A stretch of DNA of 47,689 bases from an uncultured Chlorobiaceae bacterium (lineage in GTDB: Bacteria; Bacteroidota; Chlorobiia; Chlorobiales; Chlorobiaceae). Location of the stretch: assembly GCA_903908555.1 (NCBI GenBank), contig CAIVSG010000171.1, positions 1 through 47,689 on the forward strand, written 5' to 3'. Each line of letters begins with the position of its first letter. Position 1 is the stretch's first letter. Positions 1 to 9,789 of the stretch are shown in pieces. Both the position numbers and the translations under genes were made by a program. Below the pieces are notes generated by a model. The model searched no databases, had not been told where the DNA came from, and was given only the letters and a program-made list of their open reading frames with translations.

Positions 1-48
1 GACAAATGCGTTGGTACGGTTGGGTCCTCCGACACTCTCGTCAGCCAT
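1..48 (-). CDS. Partial CDS, possible start of pstC (runs off left edge)
   Basis: A minus-strand frame opens with ATG at 48-46 and stays open for 16 codons to the window edge (M-A-D-E-S-V-G-G-P-N-R-T...). It lies downstream of the minus-strand pstS gene, where pst operons normally carry the permease gene pstC, so the call rests mainly on position. The visible residues are too few to show a domain. No strong ribosome binding site precedes the ATG. The roughly 300-base gap to pstS is larger than usual within an operon. Confidence 0.35.
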   Translation of the reverse strand, partial: MADESVGGPNRTNAFV

Positions 49-124
49 AGAGTCCAGTAGTTAGTTTACAAGATCGCTTTTTTTGATGTACCAATCTACT
101 GGCTTTCACTGTAGAAAACAAAAA

Positions 125-271
125 AGTTGGCAATTGGCAGTAGGCAGTGGGGAAAGTGCTGAGTGCTGAGGGACGAGTGCTGAGTGCTGGGTGCTGAGCG
201 AAGAAAGAAAAGTTGGCAGTGGGCAGTTTTCGAAGTAATGAATATACTGTGCTGAGTGAAAACAGGAGAGT
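125..271. repeat. Heptad tandem repeats between pstS and the left-edge gene
   Basis: The 300 bases between pstS and the left-edge ORF hold no gene. They contain degenerate 7-base tandem units of two kinds: GGCAGTT-like units (near 126-152 and 220-232) and TGAGTGC-like units (near 156-200 and 250-258). They are separated by A/G-rich spacers such as GAAGAAAGAAAAG. The same two families recur in other intergenic regions of this window. The small ORFs predicted here are by-products of the repeat. Confidence 0.85.
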
Positions 272-352
272 TGGGGTTCAGGAATCACGCTAACCTAAGG
301 AGGAACAACTCTCGATAGTTATCTACCAATCACCCCAAGCGTAGATAGGGGG

Positions 353-1165
353 TTAGCGGTTGATAAAACCAAGTTCGGTGATTATCCCTTTACCATCAGC
401 GGTTTGAGGGATGCTTATAAACTGCTTTACTGAACCTGAGGGTTGGCCGTTGGTATAAAAGTAGAGGGGCCTTGAAACCTGATAGGTGCCGTTCTTTACC
501 GTTTTTACGGTTGGCATAACGCCGTTGACTGCGATGACTTTTACTGAACGGTCGACAAAGCCAAGGCCGAGAAAGCCTATTGAGGATGGGGTTGAACTTA
601 CCCTGTTTTTTACCGAACCGTTACTTGACTGGGTTTCGGCTGTGCCTGTTATCTGGACGCCTTTGCCTACGACGAGATCCTTGAAGGACTCCTGGGTGCC
701 GCTGTTGGATTCGCGCTGGATGATGACAATACGGGAATTCGGGCCTCCGACCTCTTTCCAGTTGGTGATGGCGCCGCGATAGATGCTGCTGATCTGGGCT
801 TTGGTGAGTGAGGTTACAGGGTTGCCGGGATGAACAACCATGGAAAGACCGTCGAGTGCTGCAACATGAGCGACGGGATTGACGCCTTTCTGCTTTGCTG
901 CGGCTATCTCTTCGGGCTTCATTGCGCGGGACATTGCTGCAATGGTGCATGAGCCGTTAATGAGGCTTTTTGCTCCGTTGCCGCTTCCGGACTCACTGAC
1001 GGTAACACGGACTCCGTATTTTTTGGTGAAATATGATGCGAAGGATTTTGCGAGGGGGCCAACAGTGGTTGAACCATCGAGGACAATGGCGTTTGTTGCG
1101 GCTTCAGCTGATCCGAGAGCGGCAAAAACGGAGAGGGCAACGAGTAAGAGTAATTTTTTCATCAT
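353..1165 (-). CDS. pstS: Phosphate ABC transporter substrate-binding protein PstS
   Basis: This is a 270-residue periplasmic phosphate-binding protein. It would deliver phosphate to the PstCAB permease. Residues 1-22 form a signal peptide: MMKK, a hydrophobic core, then an AEA cleavage region. The mature protein opens with the family signature DGSTTVGP followed by SESGSGNG, and later has a RESNSGTQE segment; these loops bind phosphate in the PstS family. The length fits the short bacterial PstS type. Two adjacent ATG codons (1165 and 1162) are both possible starts. The left-edge ORF downstream may be pstC. The gene is divergent from the HAD phosphatase at 1359; I see no recognisable Pho box in the 193-base gap between them. 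Confidence 0.92.
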   Translation of the reverse strand: MMKKLLLLVALSVFAALGSAEAATNAIVLDGSTTVGPLAKSFASYFTKKYGVRVTVSESGSGNGAKSLINGSCTIAAMSRAMKPEEIAAAKQKGVNPVAHVAALDGLSMVVHPGNPVTSLTKAQISSIYRGAITNWKEVGGPNSRIVIIQRESNSGTQESFKDLVVGKGVQITGTAETQSSNGSVKNRVSSTPSSIGFLGLGFVDRSVKVIAVNGVMPTVKTVKNGTYQVSRPLYFYTNGQPSGSVKQFISIPQTADGKGIITELGFINR

Positions 1166-1358
1166 GGCAGCAGTTATATACTTTCGATTCAGTTATTAAA
1201 CCTCTATACGATTCAATCTGTTCATCGTGTAAGATAATAACATGCATTGTAACTTTGAAATCTGATGAGTTACCTATACTCTTAAGCGTCAGATTTGCTG
1301 CCGGGTTCTTATCGGCACTTTCGCGACTATTCTTTTTGAAAACCCTGAAATAACCATC

Positions 1359-2030
1359 ATGACCTTTAAAGCTGTTATTTTTGATCTTGACGGTACGCTG
1401 CTTGATACCCTGCAGGATCTTTTCAATACGCTTAATTCTGTGCTTGCCCGGCATGGCTACCCTATTCATACTCTTGATGAGTGCCGGTTTCTTGTGGGGC
1501 ATGGGATGAGAGAGCTGGTTCGGAAAGGGGTTCCGGAAGTGGCACGAAATGAGGAGACGATTGACCTTCTGCTTAAGGATTTGATGGACGAGTATGCTGA
1601 TAACTGGAAGGTCAATTCCCGGCCATATCCGGGCATTGCGACGCTGCTTGACTGCATTCGGGAGCGGAAGATTAAAATGGCGATCCTTTCGAATAAGGCT
1701 GATCATTTTACCCGTCTGTGCGCTGAGAGTCTGCTTGGGGAGTGGCGGTTTGAAGTGGTGATGGGTCAGCAGACGGGTATTGCGCCGAAGCCTGACCCGG
1801 AGGGGGCTCTCTTGGTTGCCGGTATGCTTGGGGTTGATCCCGGGGCAATTCTTTATGTGGGAGATAGCGGCGTTGACATGTTGACCGCTTCACGGGCGGG
1901 AATGTATCCTTTGGGTGTGCTTTGGGGGTTCAGGCCGGAGAGTGAACTAGTGGAGTTCGGGGCGAAGGCGTTGGTGAAGAGTCCGGAGGAGATTATGGGG
2001 ATAATTGAAAAAAGTGGGGGAAGAAAGTGA
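1359..2030 (+). CDS. gph: HAD-family phosphatase, phosphoglycolate phosphatase-like
   Basis: This is a 223-residue HAD hydrolase of the phosphoglycolate phosphatase type. It would remove phosphate from 2-phosphoglycolate or a similar small phospho-ester in the cytosol. All four HAD motifs are visible: [10 protein letters not shown] with nucleophile Asp9 and Asp11, a Ser motif in LSNKAD, a Lys in APKPDPEG, and the metal-binding VGDSGVDM. A helical cap domain lies between motifs I and II. The substrate cannot be fixed from sequence, because Gph, pyrophosphatase PpaX and other HAD-IA enzymes look alike. The gene stands alone, divergent from pstS, and is followed by repeats. Confidence 0.8.
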   Translation: MTFKAVIFDLDGTLLDTLQDLFNTLNSVLARHGYPIHTLDECRFLVGHGMRELVRKGVPEVARNEETIDLLLKDLMDEYADNWKVNSRPYPGIATLLDCIRERKIKMAILSNKADHFTRLCAESLLGEWRFEVVMGQQTGIAPKPDPEGALLVAGMLGVDPGAILYVGDSGVDMLTASRAGMYPLGVLWGFRPESELVEFGAKALVKSPEEIMGIIEKSGGRK

Positions 2031-2032
2031 AA

Positions 2033-2120
2033 ACAGTTGGCAGGGGGCAGTGGGCAGTTGGCAGTTGGCAGTTGGCAGTTGGCAGTTGGCAGTTGGCAGT
2101 TGGCAGTTGGCAGTTGGCAG
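2033..2120. repeat. GGCAGTT heptad array (direct tandem)
   Basis: About eleven direct copies of a 7-base unit (GGCAGTT, some as GGCAGTG) lie head-to-tail immediately after the HAD phosphatase stop codon. The central copies are identical, which suggests recent slippage expansion. There are no spacers of CRISPR type. Confidence 0.9.
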
Positions 2121-2240
2121 GGGAAGAAAGATATTTGCTGGGTTCAGACCTTGAGGAGATTTTTTGATTACTTCAATAAACCTTCAAAACCGGACAAATC
2201 GGACACATAAAAAAAGGGGAAAGAAAGTGCGGAGGAAAGA

Positions 2241-2385
2241 AAGTGCTGAGTGCTGAGTGCTGAGTGAAGAAATAAAGAGAGTTTGCAGTTTGAAGTGGGC
2301 AGTGTGCAGACTTCCTTACTTCCACCCCTCCCTGACTCAGCACTCAGCACTCAGCACTCAGCACTCAGCACTCAGCACTTCAAAG
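2241..2385. repeat. TGAGTGC heptads in inverted arrangement (potential large hairpin)
   Basis: Three to four TGAGTGC units on the plus strand (2242-2268) are followed by about six units in the opposite orientation (CAGCACT units, 2336-2380). The two arms are complementary over at least 20 bases and would form a long hairpin with a loop of about 70 bases. The rest of the 2031-2704 gap, from 2386 to 2704, is T-rich and holds no gene I can recognise. It should contain the promoter of the kinase gene, but no clear promoter boxes stand out. Confidence 0.85.
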
Positions 2386-2704
2386 ACTGCCTACTACTTC
2401 AGGACGGGGTGAGACAGTGGTGTTTATTGTTGGGACATTTTTTTGTATGGATTTGGGTAAATGTATGGCTTTTTTTTGTGCGCTGGTGTTGGCAAGAATA
2501 ATAGTAGGTGGTTAAGTTGATTTATTATAGAGAGTTATTGATAATGGTTTTTTTTGGTCTTATATCTGGCATGGTAGTTGATGTAAATTATAAGCAAATA
2601 CTGTCTGTCTGTTGATTATATTGCGAGAATGAGAGGCGAAATCTTCCGGATGGAATGCTGCTGCGGTCTCTTGTGCTTTTGGAACTTAATAGCCCGATAC
2701 CCCA

Positions 2705-5041
2705 ATGAAATCATATAGTGGCTCTGCAGATGTAGAGCATGAGAGTGATTCTTTTATTTTGTTCAATAGCGGCAACGGTGAATGCAAGCTGGCTGAGGAG
2801 GAGCTGCAGCGGTTGAATCGTGCCCTTCTGGCAACCAACAGTTGCAATCAGGCATTGATTGATACCGAAACGGAGATGGAACTGCTGCAAAAGATCTGCA
2901 GCATCATCGTTGAAACCGGTGGGTACCGGATGGCATGGGTCGGTTATGCTGAGGAGGACAAGGGAAAAAGCATACGTCCGGTCGCTCAGGCAGGTTTTGA
3001 GGACGGGTACCTTGAAGCACTTTTGATATCCTGGGCAGATGACCAGTATGGCCACGGACCTGCAGGAAGTGCAATTCGCACCGGGGAGGCATGCTCCACT
3101 CTTAATATCCAGGAAGACCCGCAGTTTGAACTGTGGCGTGATGAAGCGATAGGGCGCGGGTATGCGTCTATTTACAGTGTACCCTTGAGAGTGGATGAGA
3201 GGGTGCTGGGCGCATTAACCATGTACGCGGATATTCCCGGTGCCTTCAATGCAAAGGAGAGGGTACTGCTTAAGGCGCTCGGGGACAATCTGGCGTATGG
3301 GATCAAGACGTTGCGAAGTCGTGTGGCGCGAGAGGAGGCTGAAAGATTGCTTAAACAAAGCGAGGAGCGGTTTAGAAAACTGTTTGAAAACCATTCGGCA
3401 ACCTTGATGCTTATCGACCCGAATAGTGGTAATATTATTGACGTGAATCAAGCTGCTGCGAATTTTTACGGGTGGCCGATTGAAACACTCCGGTTGATGC
3501 AGATACAGGATATCAATACGCTTGCTCCTGATAGAGTTATCGATGAAATGGCAAAATGCAGATCTTCGAAGCAAACCCGGTTTACCTTCAGCCATCGGAG
3601 AGCAAATGGTTCAACCCGTGATGTTGAGGTATCAAGCAGCAAAATTGAAATTGCAGGCAAAGACCTGCTTTACAGCATTATTCATGATGTTACTGAAAGA
3701 CATCGGTATGAACAGCTCAATGCGTTCAGGCTTCGGATACTCCAGTTGGCAGAGAGCTCTGCGATAGATGAACTGCTGACGGCAACGCTTGATGAGGCGG
3801 AAAGATTAACGGGAAGTTCAATCGGTTGTGTTTTTTTTGTAGCGGAAGATCAAAAGAGCCTGGTGCTTCAGGCCGTATCAACCAATACCCTTGAACATAA
3901 GTGGCAGAGTGAAGGAACGGGCCATCACTATACGCTGGACAAGGCCGGTGTATGGGCTGATGCGGTACGGGAGCGAAAAGCGGTTATCCATAATGATTAT
4001 ATCCCGTTGGAAGATTGCAAAGGAGTGTTTGAGGACTATGCTGAAATAAAGCGCGAACTGGTTATTCCTGTAACCCGTGATGAAAAATTAGTTGCAATTA
4101 TGGGGGTGGGAAACAAGCTTACGGATTATGAGGATAACGATATTGAGTGGGTAGAGATATTAGCCAATCAAGTGTGGGATATCGTGGCCAAAAAGATCGC
4201 TGAGGAAGAGAAGAAAAAACTTGCCGCACACTTACAGCACTCAACAAAAATGGAGGCGATCGGACAGCTTGCTGCTGGAATTGCTCATGAAATAAACAAT
4301 CCCCTCAATTTTATTACGCTCAATGAATATAACCTCATTGAAGATTTTAAGGATCTTCATGAAATCCTGGATTATTATCGCCGGATAGTTGCCAAAGTTG
4401 AAGGTATTGCCGCTGTTTCTGAAGAGATAGTGCAACTCCATGAAAAAGAGAAGAGTATAGACATTGATGAGTTACTCAAGGAGATTCCGAAAACTCTTGA
4501 AGCCTCAAAAAATGGAGTTGAGCGCATCAAAAACATCACCCAAAGCATGCGGAACTTCTCTCACAAAAACACTCAGAATGCCCTACGCCCGCTTGATATC
4601 AATAAGGCTGTTCAGGATAGCCTGACCATCACAAAGAGTGAGTGCCTCTACATAGCTACTATTGAAACAACGCTTGAAAATGTCCCGCAAGTAAACGGCA
4701 ATATATCGCAGATCAATCAGGTCTTACTGAACCTGATCATTAACAGTGTGCATGCTATAAAGGCACAAAACAGAAACTCTCCGGGCAGCATAATGATTAA
4801 AACATGGGCTACCGGGAAACATGTCTATTGCTCTGTGTCCGATGACGGTGAGGGAGTGCCTGAGGAGATCAAAGAACATATTTTTGAACCCTTTTTCACA
4901 ACCAAGGTACCGGGGAAAGGCACCGGACTCGGGTTGAGTATTTCTTACGACATCATTGTGCACAAACATGACGGAACGCTCTCCTGTGAGTGTCCAAAGA
5001 GCGGTGGAACTGTTTTTACACTCTCACTGCCGGTAAAATAA
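2705..5041 (+). CDS. Soluble multi-sensor histidine kinase (GAF-PAS-GAF-HisKA-HATPase)
   Basis: This is a 778-residue histidine kinase with no membrane segment, so it should sense a cytosolic or diffusible signal. Domains in order: short coiled coil (about 25-45), GAF-like sensor (about 50-205), PAS (about 222-340), second GAF (about 350-500), dimerisation/phosphoacceptor region with [11 protein letters not shown] (His528), and an ATPase domain from about 655. The ATPase has an N-box [12 protein letters not shown] (Asn680), G1 DDGEGVP, F-box EPFFTTK and G2 GTGLGLSIS. All catalytic motifs are intact. No receiver domain is attached; the receiver proteins encoded next are the obvious partners. 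The kinase core closely resembles that of the next gene. The start has only a weak ribosome binding site. Confidence 0.9.
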   Translation: MKSYSGSADVEHESDSFILFNSGNGECKLAEEELQRLNRALLATNSCNQALIDTETEMELLQKICSIIVETGGYRMAWVGYAEEDKGKSIRPVAQAGFEDGYLEALLISWADDQYGHGPAGSAIRTGEACSTLNIQEDPQFELWRDEAIGRGYASIYSVPLRVDERVLGALTMYADIPGAFNAKERVLLKALGDNLAYGIKTLRSRVAREEAERLLKQSEERFRKLFENHSATLMLIDPNSGNIIDVNQAAANFYGWPIETLRLMQIQDINTLAPDRVIDEMAKCRSSKQTRFTFSHRRANGSTRDVEVSSSKIEIAGKDLLYSIIHDVTERHRYEQLNAFRLRILQLAESSAIDELLTATLDEAERLTGSSIGCVFFVAEDQKSLVLQAVSTNTLEHKWQSEGTGHHYTLDKAGVWADAVRERKAVIHNDYIPLEDCKGVFEDYAEIKRELVIPVTRDEKLVAIMGVGNKLTDYEDNDIEWVEILANQVWDIVAKKIAEEEKKKLAAHLQHSTKMEAIGQLAAGIAHEINNPLNFITLNEYNLIEDFKDLHEILDYYRRIVAKVEGIAAVSEEIVQLHEKEKSIDIDELLKEIPKTLEASKNGVERIKNITQSMRNFSHKNTQNALRPLDINKAVQDSLTITKSECLYIATIETTLENVPQVNGNISQINQVLLNLIINSVHAIKAQNRNSPGSIMIKTWATGKHVYCSVSDDGEGVPEEIKEHIFEPFFTTKVPGKGTGLGLSISYDIIVHKHDGTLSCECPKSGGTVFTLSLPVK

Positions 5042-5048
5042 ATAGGGA

Positions 5049-5147
5049 GGAAAGTGCTGAGGGGAGAAAGAGAGTTGGCAGTTGGCAGTTGGCAGTGAAG
5101 GGAAGAATAGGTCGTATGGGTCGGATGGGACTTATAGGGCTTGCGGG
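5049..5147. repeat. Mixed heptads plus ACTTATAGG-type repeat
   Basis: The 270-base gap between the two kinase genes carries a single TGCTGAG unit (5053), three GGCAGTT units (5075-5095), and then a stretch of G/T-rich near-repeats (5107-5147: GTATGGGTCGGATGGGACTTATAGGG in parts). A similar ACTTATAGG-like stretch occurs at 45861-45891. No gene is visible in the gap. Confidence 0.7.
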
Positions 5148-5311
5148 TGATGAAAGAGAGAACCATCACGGGAGTTCGGGATGACGGGGAAAAGGGGTGA
5201 GAAGAAAAGCTGTGAACTAAAAAACGCTCACTTGGTTATCGGCATATACATAAAACGGGGTTAATGCGAATAGAAATATAATTATATTGGGGTAACCCTT
5301 AATCTACTCAC

Positions 5312-7348
5312 ATGCAGAAACCTGAAGCGCAAGCTACAGTCCTTGTGGTTGATGACAGTACAACTATACGTGCCCTCGTATCCAGTATCGTCAAGAAGTC
5401 CGGCCATACGACCATGATGGCCGATGATGGCAACAGCTGCATTGAGATCATAAAGACCCATCAGATAGATCTTCTGCTTCTCGATGTTCATATGCCGGGA
5501 AAAACCGGTATTGAAGTGCTCTCGTATCTTCGTGAACATCATTTGAATATCCCGGTCATCATGATTTCGGGTTCTGCGGATATTGAAGAGGCGGTCAAGG
5601 CTCTGAAAATGGGAGCTTATGACTTTTTACTAAAACCGGTTAATCCAGACAAGCTTAACGTCACGGTAAAAAACGCCCTCGCAGAATCGGAGCTCCGCAA
5701 AAACCTTAAACTCTTTTCGTCGGCTATCTCCCAAAATCCGCTGTCTATTATCATAACTGACACAAAGGGAATTATTCAGTATACCAATGAGGCGTTTACC
5801 ACTATTTCAGGATATAGCCAACAAGAGGTACTTGGCCGGAATATGAATACACTGAGATCCGGAAAACATTCGCGGGCGTTTTATAAAGATCTTTGGGAGA
5901 CCATTACGTCAGGAAAAACCTGGAGTGGCGAAATCATAAATAAAAAGAAAAATGGTGAGCTATTCTTTGAGCTGGCGACTATAAGCCCGATCACTGGCAA
6001 CAACTCCAAAATCTCTCACTTCATAGGTATCAAGCAGGATATTTCTGAGCAGAAAAAGAAACAGGTTGAGCTTGCTTTGAGCGAAATGAGGTTTCATGAT
6101 ATGGCTAATCTGCTTCCTCAGACGATTTTTGAAATGAACATTGAAGGTCGGATCATCTACACTAATCGTATGGGTTTTGAGACGTTCGGGTATACTAAGG
6201 AGGATTTTGAAAACGGTGTGCAAGCCTTGATGCTCTTTGCACCGGAAGAGTACGAAAAAGTCGGGTTAAACATGAAAAAACGCTTGGCGGACCTTCCTTT
6301 TGACAATCATGAATACACCGGTAGAAAAAAAGATGGAACCTTGTTTCCGATACTTGTTTATACTTCAAGGATTATCGAAAACGAAACGCTTGTGGGCATC
6401 AGGGGGATTGTGCTTGACATCAGCGAACGCAAAGAGGCTGAAAAACAGCTGCAGCAACTCAACAGGACGCTGGAACAAAGGGTTGAGGAGCGCACCCGGG
6501 ATCTTGTTCAAAGCCAGCAACAAGTTATCCAGCAGGAAAAGCTTGCATCCATCGGTCAACTCGCTGCAGGGATTGCACACGAGATCAATAATCCCCTTAA
6601 TTTTATCAAGATAAATTTTGTAACCCAGCAGGGAAACATCGCTGACATTCTCTCTATCCTGAATGAGTATCGCGCGTTCACAAAAAAAATTGAGACCAAC
6701 ACCTTGTTTTCTTCCGAGTTGCAGAAGTTACGATCAATAGAGCACGACATGGAGCTTGATACGCTGCTTGCTGATATTCCTCAAATCTTTGCCGAGTCAC
6801 AGGGAGGGTTTGAACGAATTACAACCATTATCAACAGCATGCGGAACTTTTCTTACAAGCACGCTCAGGATGAGAAGGTTCTTTTTGATATAAACAAAGG
6901 AATCCGCGACACGCTTATCATTTCCCGTAATGAGTACCGGTATTGTGCGGATATTGTAACCGACCTTAAAGAGTTGCCGCCCGTGCCTTGTAACCCGGAG
7001 CAGATGAATCAGGTTTTTCTCAACCTGATTATCAACGGCGCACACGCTATCGCATCTCAACAACGAGCAACGAATGGAAAAATAAAAATTGCGACATGGA
7101 TAGACAGTACTTCAGTCTATTGCTCTATTGCTGATGATGGGCCGGGTATTGCGCTTGAAGTTCAAAAACACATTTTTGAGCCTTTTTTTACCACAAAAAA
7201 ACCTGGAATCGGAACAGGATTGGGGCTCAGCATCTCCTATGACATTATTGTGCATAAGCATCACGGAACACTTACCGTTGATTGTCCTCATGCGGGGGGA
7301 ACCGTTTTTACGATCACGCTTCCCTTAAGGATCAATAAAGAACACTGA
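5312..7348 (+). CDS. Hybrid histidine kinase (REC-PAS-PAS-HisKA-HATPase)
   Basis: This is a 678-residue soluble hybrid kinase with an N-terminal receiver. The receiver (1-120) starts VLVVDDS, has phosphoacceptor Asp58 in LLLDVHMPG, and the conserved Lys in FLLKPV. Two PAS domains follow (about 135-255 and 265-385), then a coiled coil (about 385-410), the H-box [12 protein letters not shown] (His423), and the ATPase domain with LLNLIINGAHAI... style N-box, DDGPGIA, EPFFTTK and GTGLGLSIS. All key residues are present. An N-terminal receiver suggests that the upstream kinase or a phosphorelay controls this kinase. The gene ends two bases before the next start, so the two are probably co-transcribed. 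Confidence 0.9.
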   Translation: MQKPEAQATVLVVDDSTTIRALVSSIVKKSGHTTMMADDGNSCIEIIKTHQIDLLLLDVHMPGKTGIEVLSYLREHHLNIPVIMISGSADIEEAVKALKMGAYDFLLKPVNPDKLNVTVKNALAESELRKNLKLFSSAISQNPLSIIITDTKGIIQYTNEAFTTISGYSQQEVLGRNMNTLRSGKHSRAFYKDLWETITSGKTWSGEIINKKKNGELFFELATISPITGNNSKISHFIGIKQDISEQKKKQVELALSEMRFHDMANLLPQTIFEMNIEGRIIYTNRMGFETFGYTKEDFENGVQALMLFAPEEYEKVGLNMKKRLADLPFDNHEYTGRKKDGTLFPILVYTSRIIENETLVGIRGIVLDISERKEAEKQLQQLNRTLEQRVEERTRDLVQSQQQVIQQEKLASIGQLAAGIAHEINNPLNFIKINFVTQQGNIADILSILNEYRAFTKKIETNTLFSSELQKLRSIEHDMELDTLLADIPQIFAESQGGFERITTIINSMRNFSYKHAQDEKVLFDINKGIRDTLIISRNEYRYCADIVTDLKELPPVPCNPEQMNQVFLNLIINGAHAIASQQRATNGKIKIATWIDSTSVYCSIADDGPGIALEVQKHIFEPFFTTKKPGIGTGLGLSISYDIIVHKHHGTLTVDCPHAGGTVFTITLPLRINKEH

Positions 7349-7350
7349 CC

Positions 7351-8997
7351 ATGACCAACTTTAGTGAGATTACTATTCTCTTTGTTGATGATGAATCCTT
7401 TATTCTCAGTTCAATAAACAGGTTTCTCCGTAAAGAGCCGTATAAGAAACTCTTTGCCGAAAACGGCATGGATGCGCTTGAGCTTATCAGACAAAATAAT
7501 GTCTCTCTTGTTGTTTCTGATCTTCGAATGCCGGAAATGAACGGTCTGGAACTGATCAGTGCAGTGAAAAAGCAAAATCCAGACATACTTCGTCTTATAC
7601 TGAGCGGTTCTCAGGATATCGACCCGATTATTGAATCCATCAATACCGGAGAAGTGTTCCGCTTTATTCCAAAACCTGTTGACCCACCGGCTTTCAAAGA
7701 AATTCTGAATGATGCAATTGAGTACTATTGTTTGAGAACTGAACGGGAAAAGCTTTTTAATGAGCTGTCAATAAAAAATGAGGAGCTGACCAGTGCAAAT
7801 AATGAGCTCCTCGTTATGGCAAAAAAATTGCAGCGTAGCGAGCAGGAGTTGCGCTCAATGACCGATGCTGCGCATGATGCGGTTTTTATGCTTAATGATG
7901 CTGGGTGTATCATCTATCGTAACAGTGCAGCTGAAAATATGTTTGGATTCAGCCGGGAGCAATACGACAAACAGAATTTTGTTGACCTTATCTCCAGAGA
8001 TTCAGCCACGTTTGATATTCATGGGATATGCCAGATATCTTCGGGAGATATCCCCAGTATTGATGAGAAAATGGTCCACCAGATTGCAGGCATGAGTAAA
8101 GATGGCAGATCTATCCCTCTTGAGATTTCTAAAGGGTGTGTTCTGATTAATGAGATACCGCACACTGTTATGATCGCCCGCGATATCTCCTCAAGGGTTG
8201 CAGCGGAACGGAGCAGGGTGCGCTTTGAAGTGATGCAGAAGGAGTTTGAATCGGAGATTGAAAAAAAAATGCTTCAAAGTCCTGTACCCGATACTCTGGA
8301 GGGAGCGTCGATCGCGCGGATGATGGTGCCTTCCGGCCATCTTGACGGGGATTTTGCCGATTTTATTATTTTTGACAGTCATCACGCCGACATTCTTATC
8401 GGCGATGTCATGGGTCATGGTATTCAATCTGCCCTGGTTGGTGCCGGCATAAAATCACTCTTTCTGAAAGTGCTGGCACAGACTAAGTACCCGTACAGTG
8501 CACTTCCCGCAGTGGAGGAGATCGTTAGCGGAGTACATGAGCGCTGTATTAATGAACTTATAGGGCTCAGCACCTTTGCGACACTGCTTTTTATGCGGCT
8601 GGATCTTGAAGCAGGAGTTATTTCAGTTGTCGATTGCGGCCATCCACCTGTGATTCATTTTCATGCCCGCACAGGAACCTGCTCGATGCTCAAGGGGGAG
8701 AACCTGCCTATTGGCTTGATTGAACATCAGGAGTATCGCGCAAACTCCTATTCGATCGGTGAGAATGATATTCTTGTGCTCTTTTCGGATGGAATTACAG
8801 AGTGCACGGCACCGGACAAGACGATGTTCGGCGATCAGCAAGTGTTGGATATTATTGAAAAGCATCATGCATTGCCCCCACCGGCGATAATAGAAAAAAT
8901 TAAAGAAGCTCTTGCTCTTTTTTCCGGAAAAGAGACTTATGATGACGATCTCTCCTGTATTGTCATCCGTATAGGCCATACCGGAACGAAATATTAA
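7351..8997 (+). CDS. Response regulator with PAS and PP2C (SpoIIE/RsbU-type) phosphatase
   Basis: This is a 548-residue response regulator whose output is a serine phosphatase. The receiver (1-125) has ILFVDDE, phosphoacceptor Asp57 in VVSDLRMPEMNG, and Lys in FIPKPV. A coiled coil (125-165) and a PAS domain (170-285) follow. The PP2C domain (about 320-545) shows the metal-binding Asp residues in DGDFADF, IGDVMGHG, LFSDGITE and DDDLSC. RsbU/SpoIIE phosphatases dephosphorylate STAS anti-sigma antagonists, and two STAS genes and an RsbW-like kinase lie 1.5-4 kb downstream. The inferred role is therefore to turn kinase signals into STAS dephosphorylation. The gene is tightly spaced after the hybrid kinase. 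Confidence 0.92.
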   Translation: MTNFSEITILFVDDESFILSSINRFLRKEPYKKLFAENGMDALELIRQNNVSLVVSDLRMPEMNGLELISAVKKQNPDILRLILSGSQDIDPIIESINTGEVFRFIPKPVDPPAFKEILNDAIEYYCLRTEREKLFNELSIKNEELTSANNELLVMAKKLQRSEQELRSMTDAAHDAVFMLNDAGCIIYRNSAAENMFGFSREQYDKQNFVDLISRDSATFDIHGICQISSGDIPSIDEKMVHQIAGMSKDGRSIPLEISKGCVLINEIPHTVMIARDISSRVAAERSRVRFEVMQKEFESEIEKKMLQSPVPDTLEGASIARMMVPSGHLDGDFADFIIFDSHHADILIGDVMGHGIQSALVGAGIKSLFLKVLAQTKYPYSALPAVEEIVSGVHERCINELIGLSTFATLLFMRLDLEAGVISVVDCGHPPVIHFHARTGTCSMLKGENLPIGLIEHQEYRANSYSIGENDILVLFSDGITECTAPDKTMFGDQQVLDIIEKHHALPPPAIIEKIKEALALFSGKETYDDDLSCIVIRIGHTGTKY

Positions 8998-9015
8998 TTC
9001 AGGGGAAAGCGCTTT

Positions 9016-9759
9016 ATGAAAGCAGAACTCCTTGGTGTCGCTTTTGAACATGCAACGATGGCTACAGCTGTGGCGCAGATCCTGGATGCTGCGAGGCGAG
9101 GGCAGAAAGGGATCATCGTTACTCCCAATGTTGACCATATCGTTATGCTTCAGGACGATGCTGCTATGCGGAGAATCTACGGGGAGGCTCTTTTTCGGTA
9201 TGCCGATGGAATGCCTCTTGTGTGGCTCAGCAGAATCAAGAAGAACCCCCTTCCGGAACGGGTGGCGGGTTCTGACCTGCTTATAGCTCTCTGTAAAGAA
9301 GCTGCCGGAACCGGTCTGAATATCTATTTTCTTGGTGGAAATCCCGGTATTGCCGAACAGGCTGCTGAGAAATTGCGTAACCAATTTGCCGGATTGAAGA
9401 TAGTGGGAACCTGGTGTCCTCCTTTCGGGTTTGAAAATGATCGAGATGAAAACGAGCGGATCATAAACGATATAAACTCCCGGAGTGTCGATATTCTGTT
9501 TGTAGGGGTCGGCGCGCCTAAACAGGAGAAATGGGCAGATGCGCATATTGATCGTCTTAAGGTTGGGCCTATTTTGTGCGTTGGCGCTTCTTTTGATTTT
9601 GCCGCGGGGAAAATAAAACGTGCTCCTTTATGGATTCAGCGTCTTGGTTTTGAATGGGCATGGCGACTAGGAAGCGAACCGGGGCGGCTCTGGAGGCGTT
9701 ATCTGGTGCAGGACAGCCGGTTTCTCCCTTTGGCATTGAAAGAGATTTTTAATTCTTAA
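9016..9759 (+). CDS. WecG/TagA/CpsF family glycosyltransferase (GT26)
   Basis: This 247-residue protein belongs to the GT26 family (WecG, TagA, CpsF), which adds a sugar such as an N-acetylmannosamine derivative to a lipid-linked acceptor at the inner face of the membrane. Family marks are TPNVDHIV near residue 35 (with the conserved Asp), FRYADGMPLVW, FLGGNPG, GVGAPKQEKW and GVGASFDFAAG, plus the basic C-terminal region that contacts the membrane. The length is normal. It is the first polysaccharide gene after the signalling genes and directly precedes the priming transferase, so it may add the second sugar of the repeat unit. The donor sugar is not predictable. Confidence 0.88.
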   Translation: MKAELLGVAFEHATMATAVAQILDAARRGQKGIIVTPNVDHIVMLQDDAAMRRIYGEALFRYADGMPLVWLSRIKKNPLPERVAGSDLLIALCKEAAGTGLNIYFLGGNPGIAEQAAEKLRNQFAGLKIVGTWCPPFGFENDRDENERIINDINSRSVDILFVGVGAPKQEKWADAHIDRLKVGPILCVGASFDFAAGKIKRAPLWIQRLGFEWAWRLGSEPGRLWRRYLVQDSRFLPLALKEIFNS

Positions 9760-9789
9760 GATTCACAAAGAGACGTAATAAGGAGCAAA

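Noticed and set aside
1104-1706. 200-codon minus-strand frame between pstS and the HAD gene
   Set aside because: It overlaps the starts of both real genes on the opposite or a different frame and shows no domain.
2033-2120. CRISPR array
   Set aside because: The units are 7 bases, contiguous and without unique spacers, and no cas gene is near.
8623-9546. 307-codon open frame on the minus strand
   Set aside because: It lies entirely opposite the PP2C and WecG genes, which have full family motifs. The translation has no recognisable domain.
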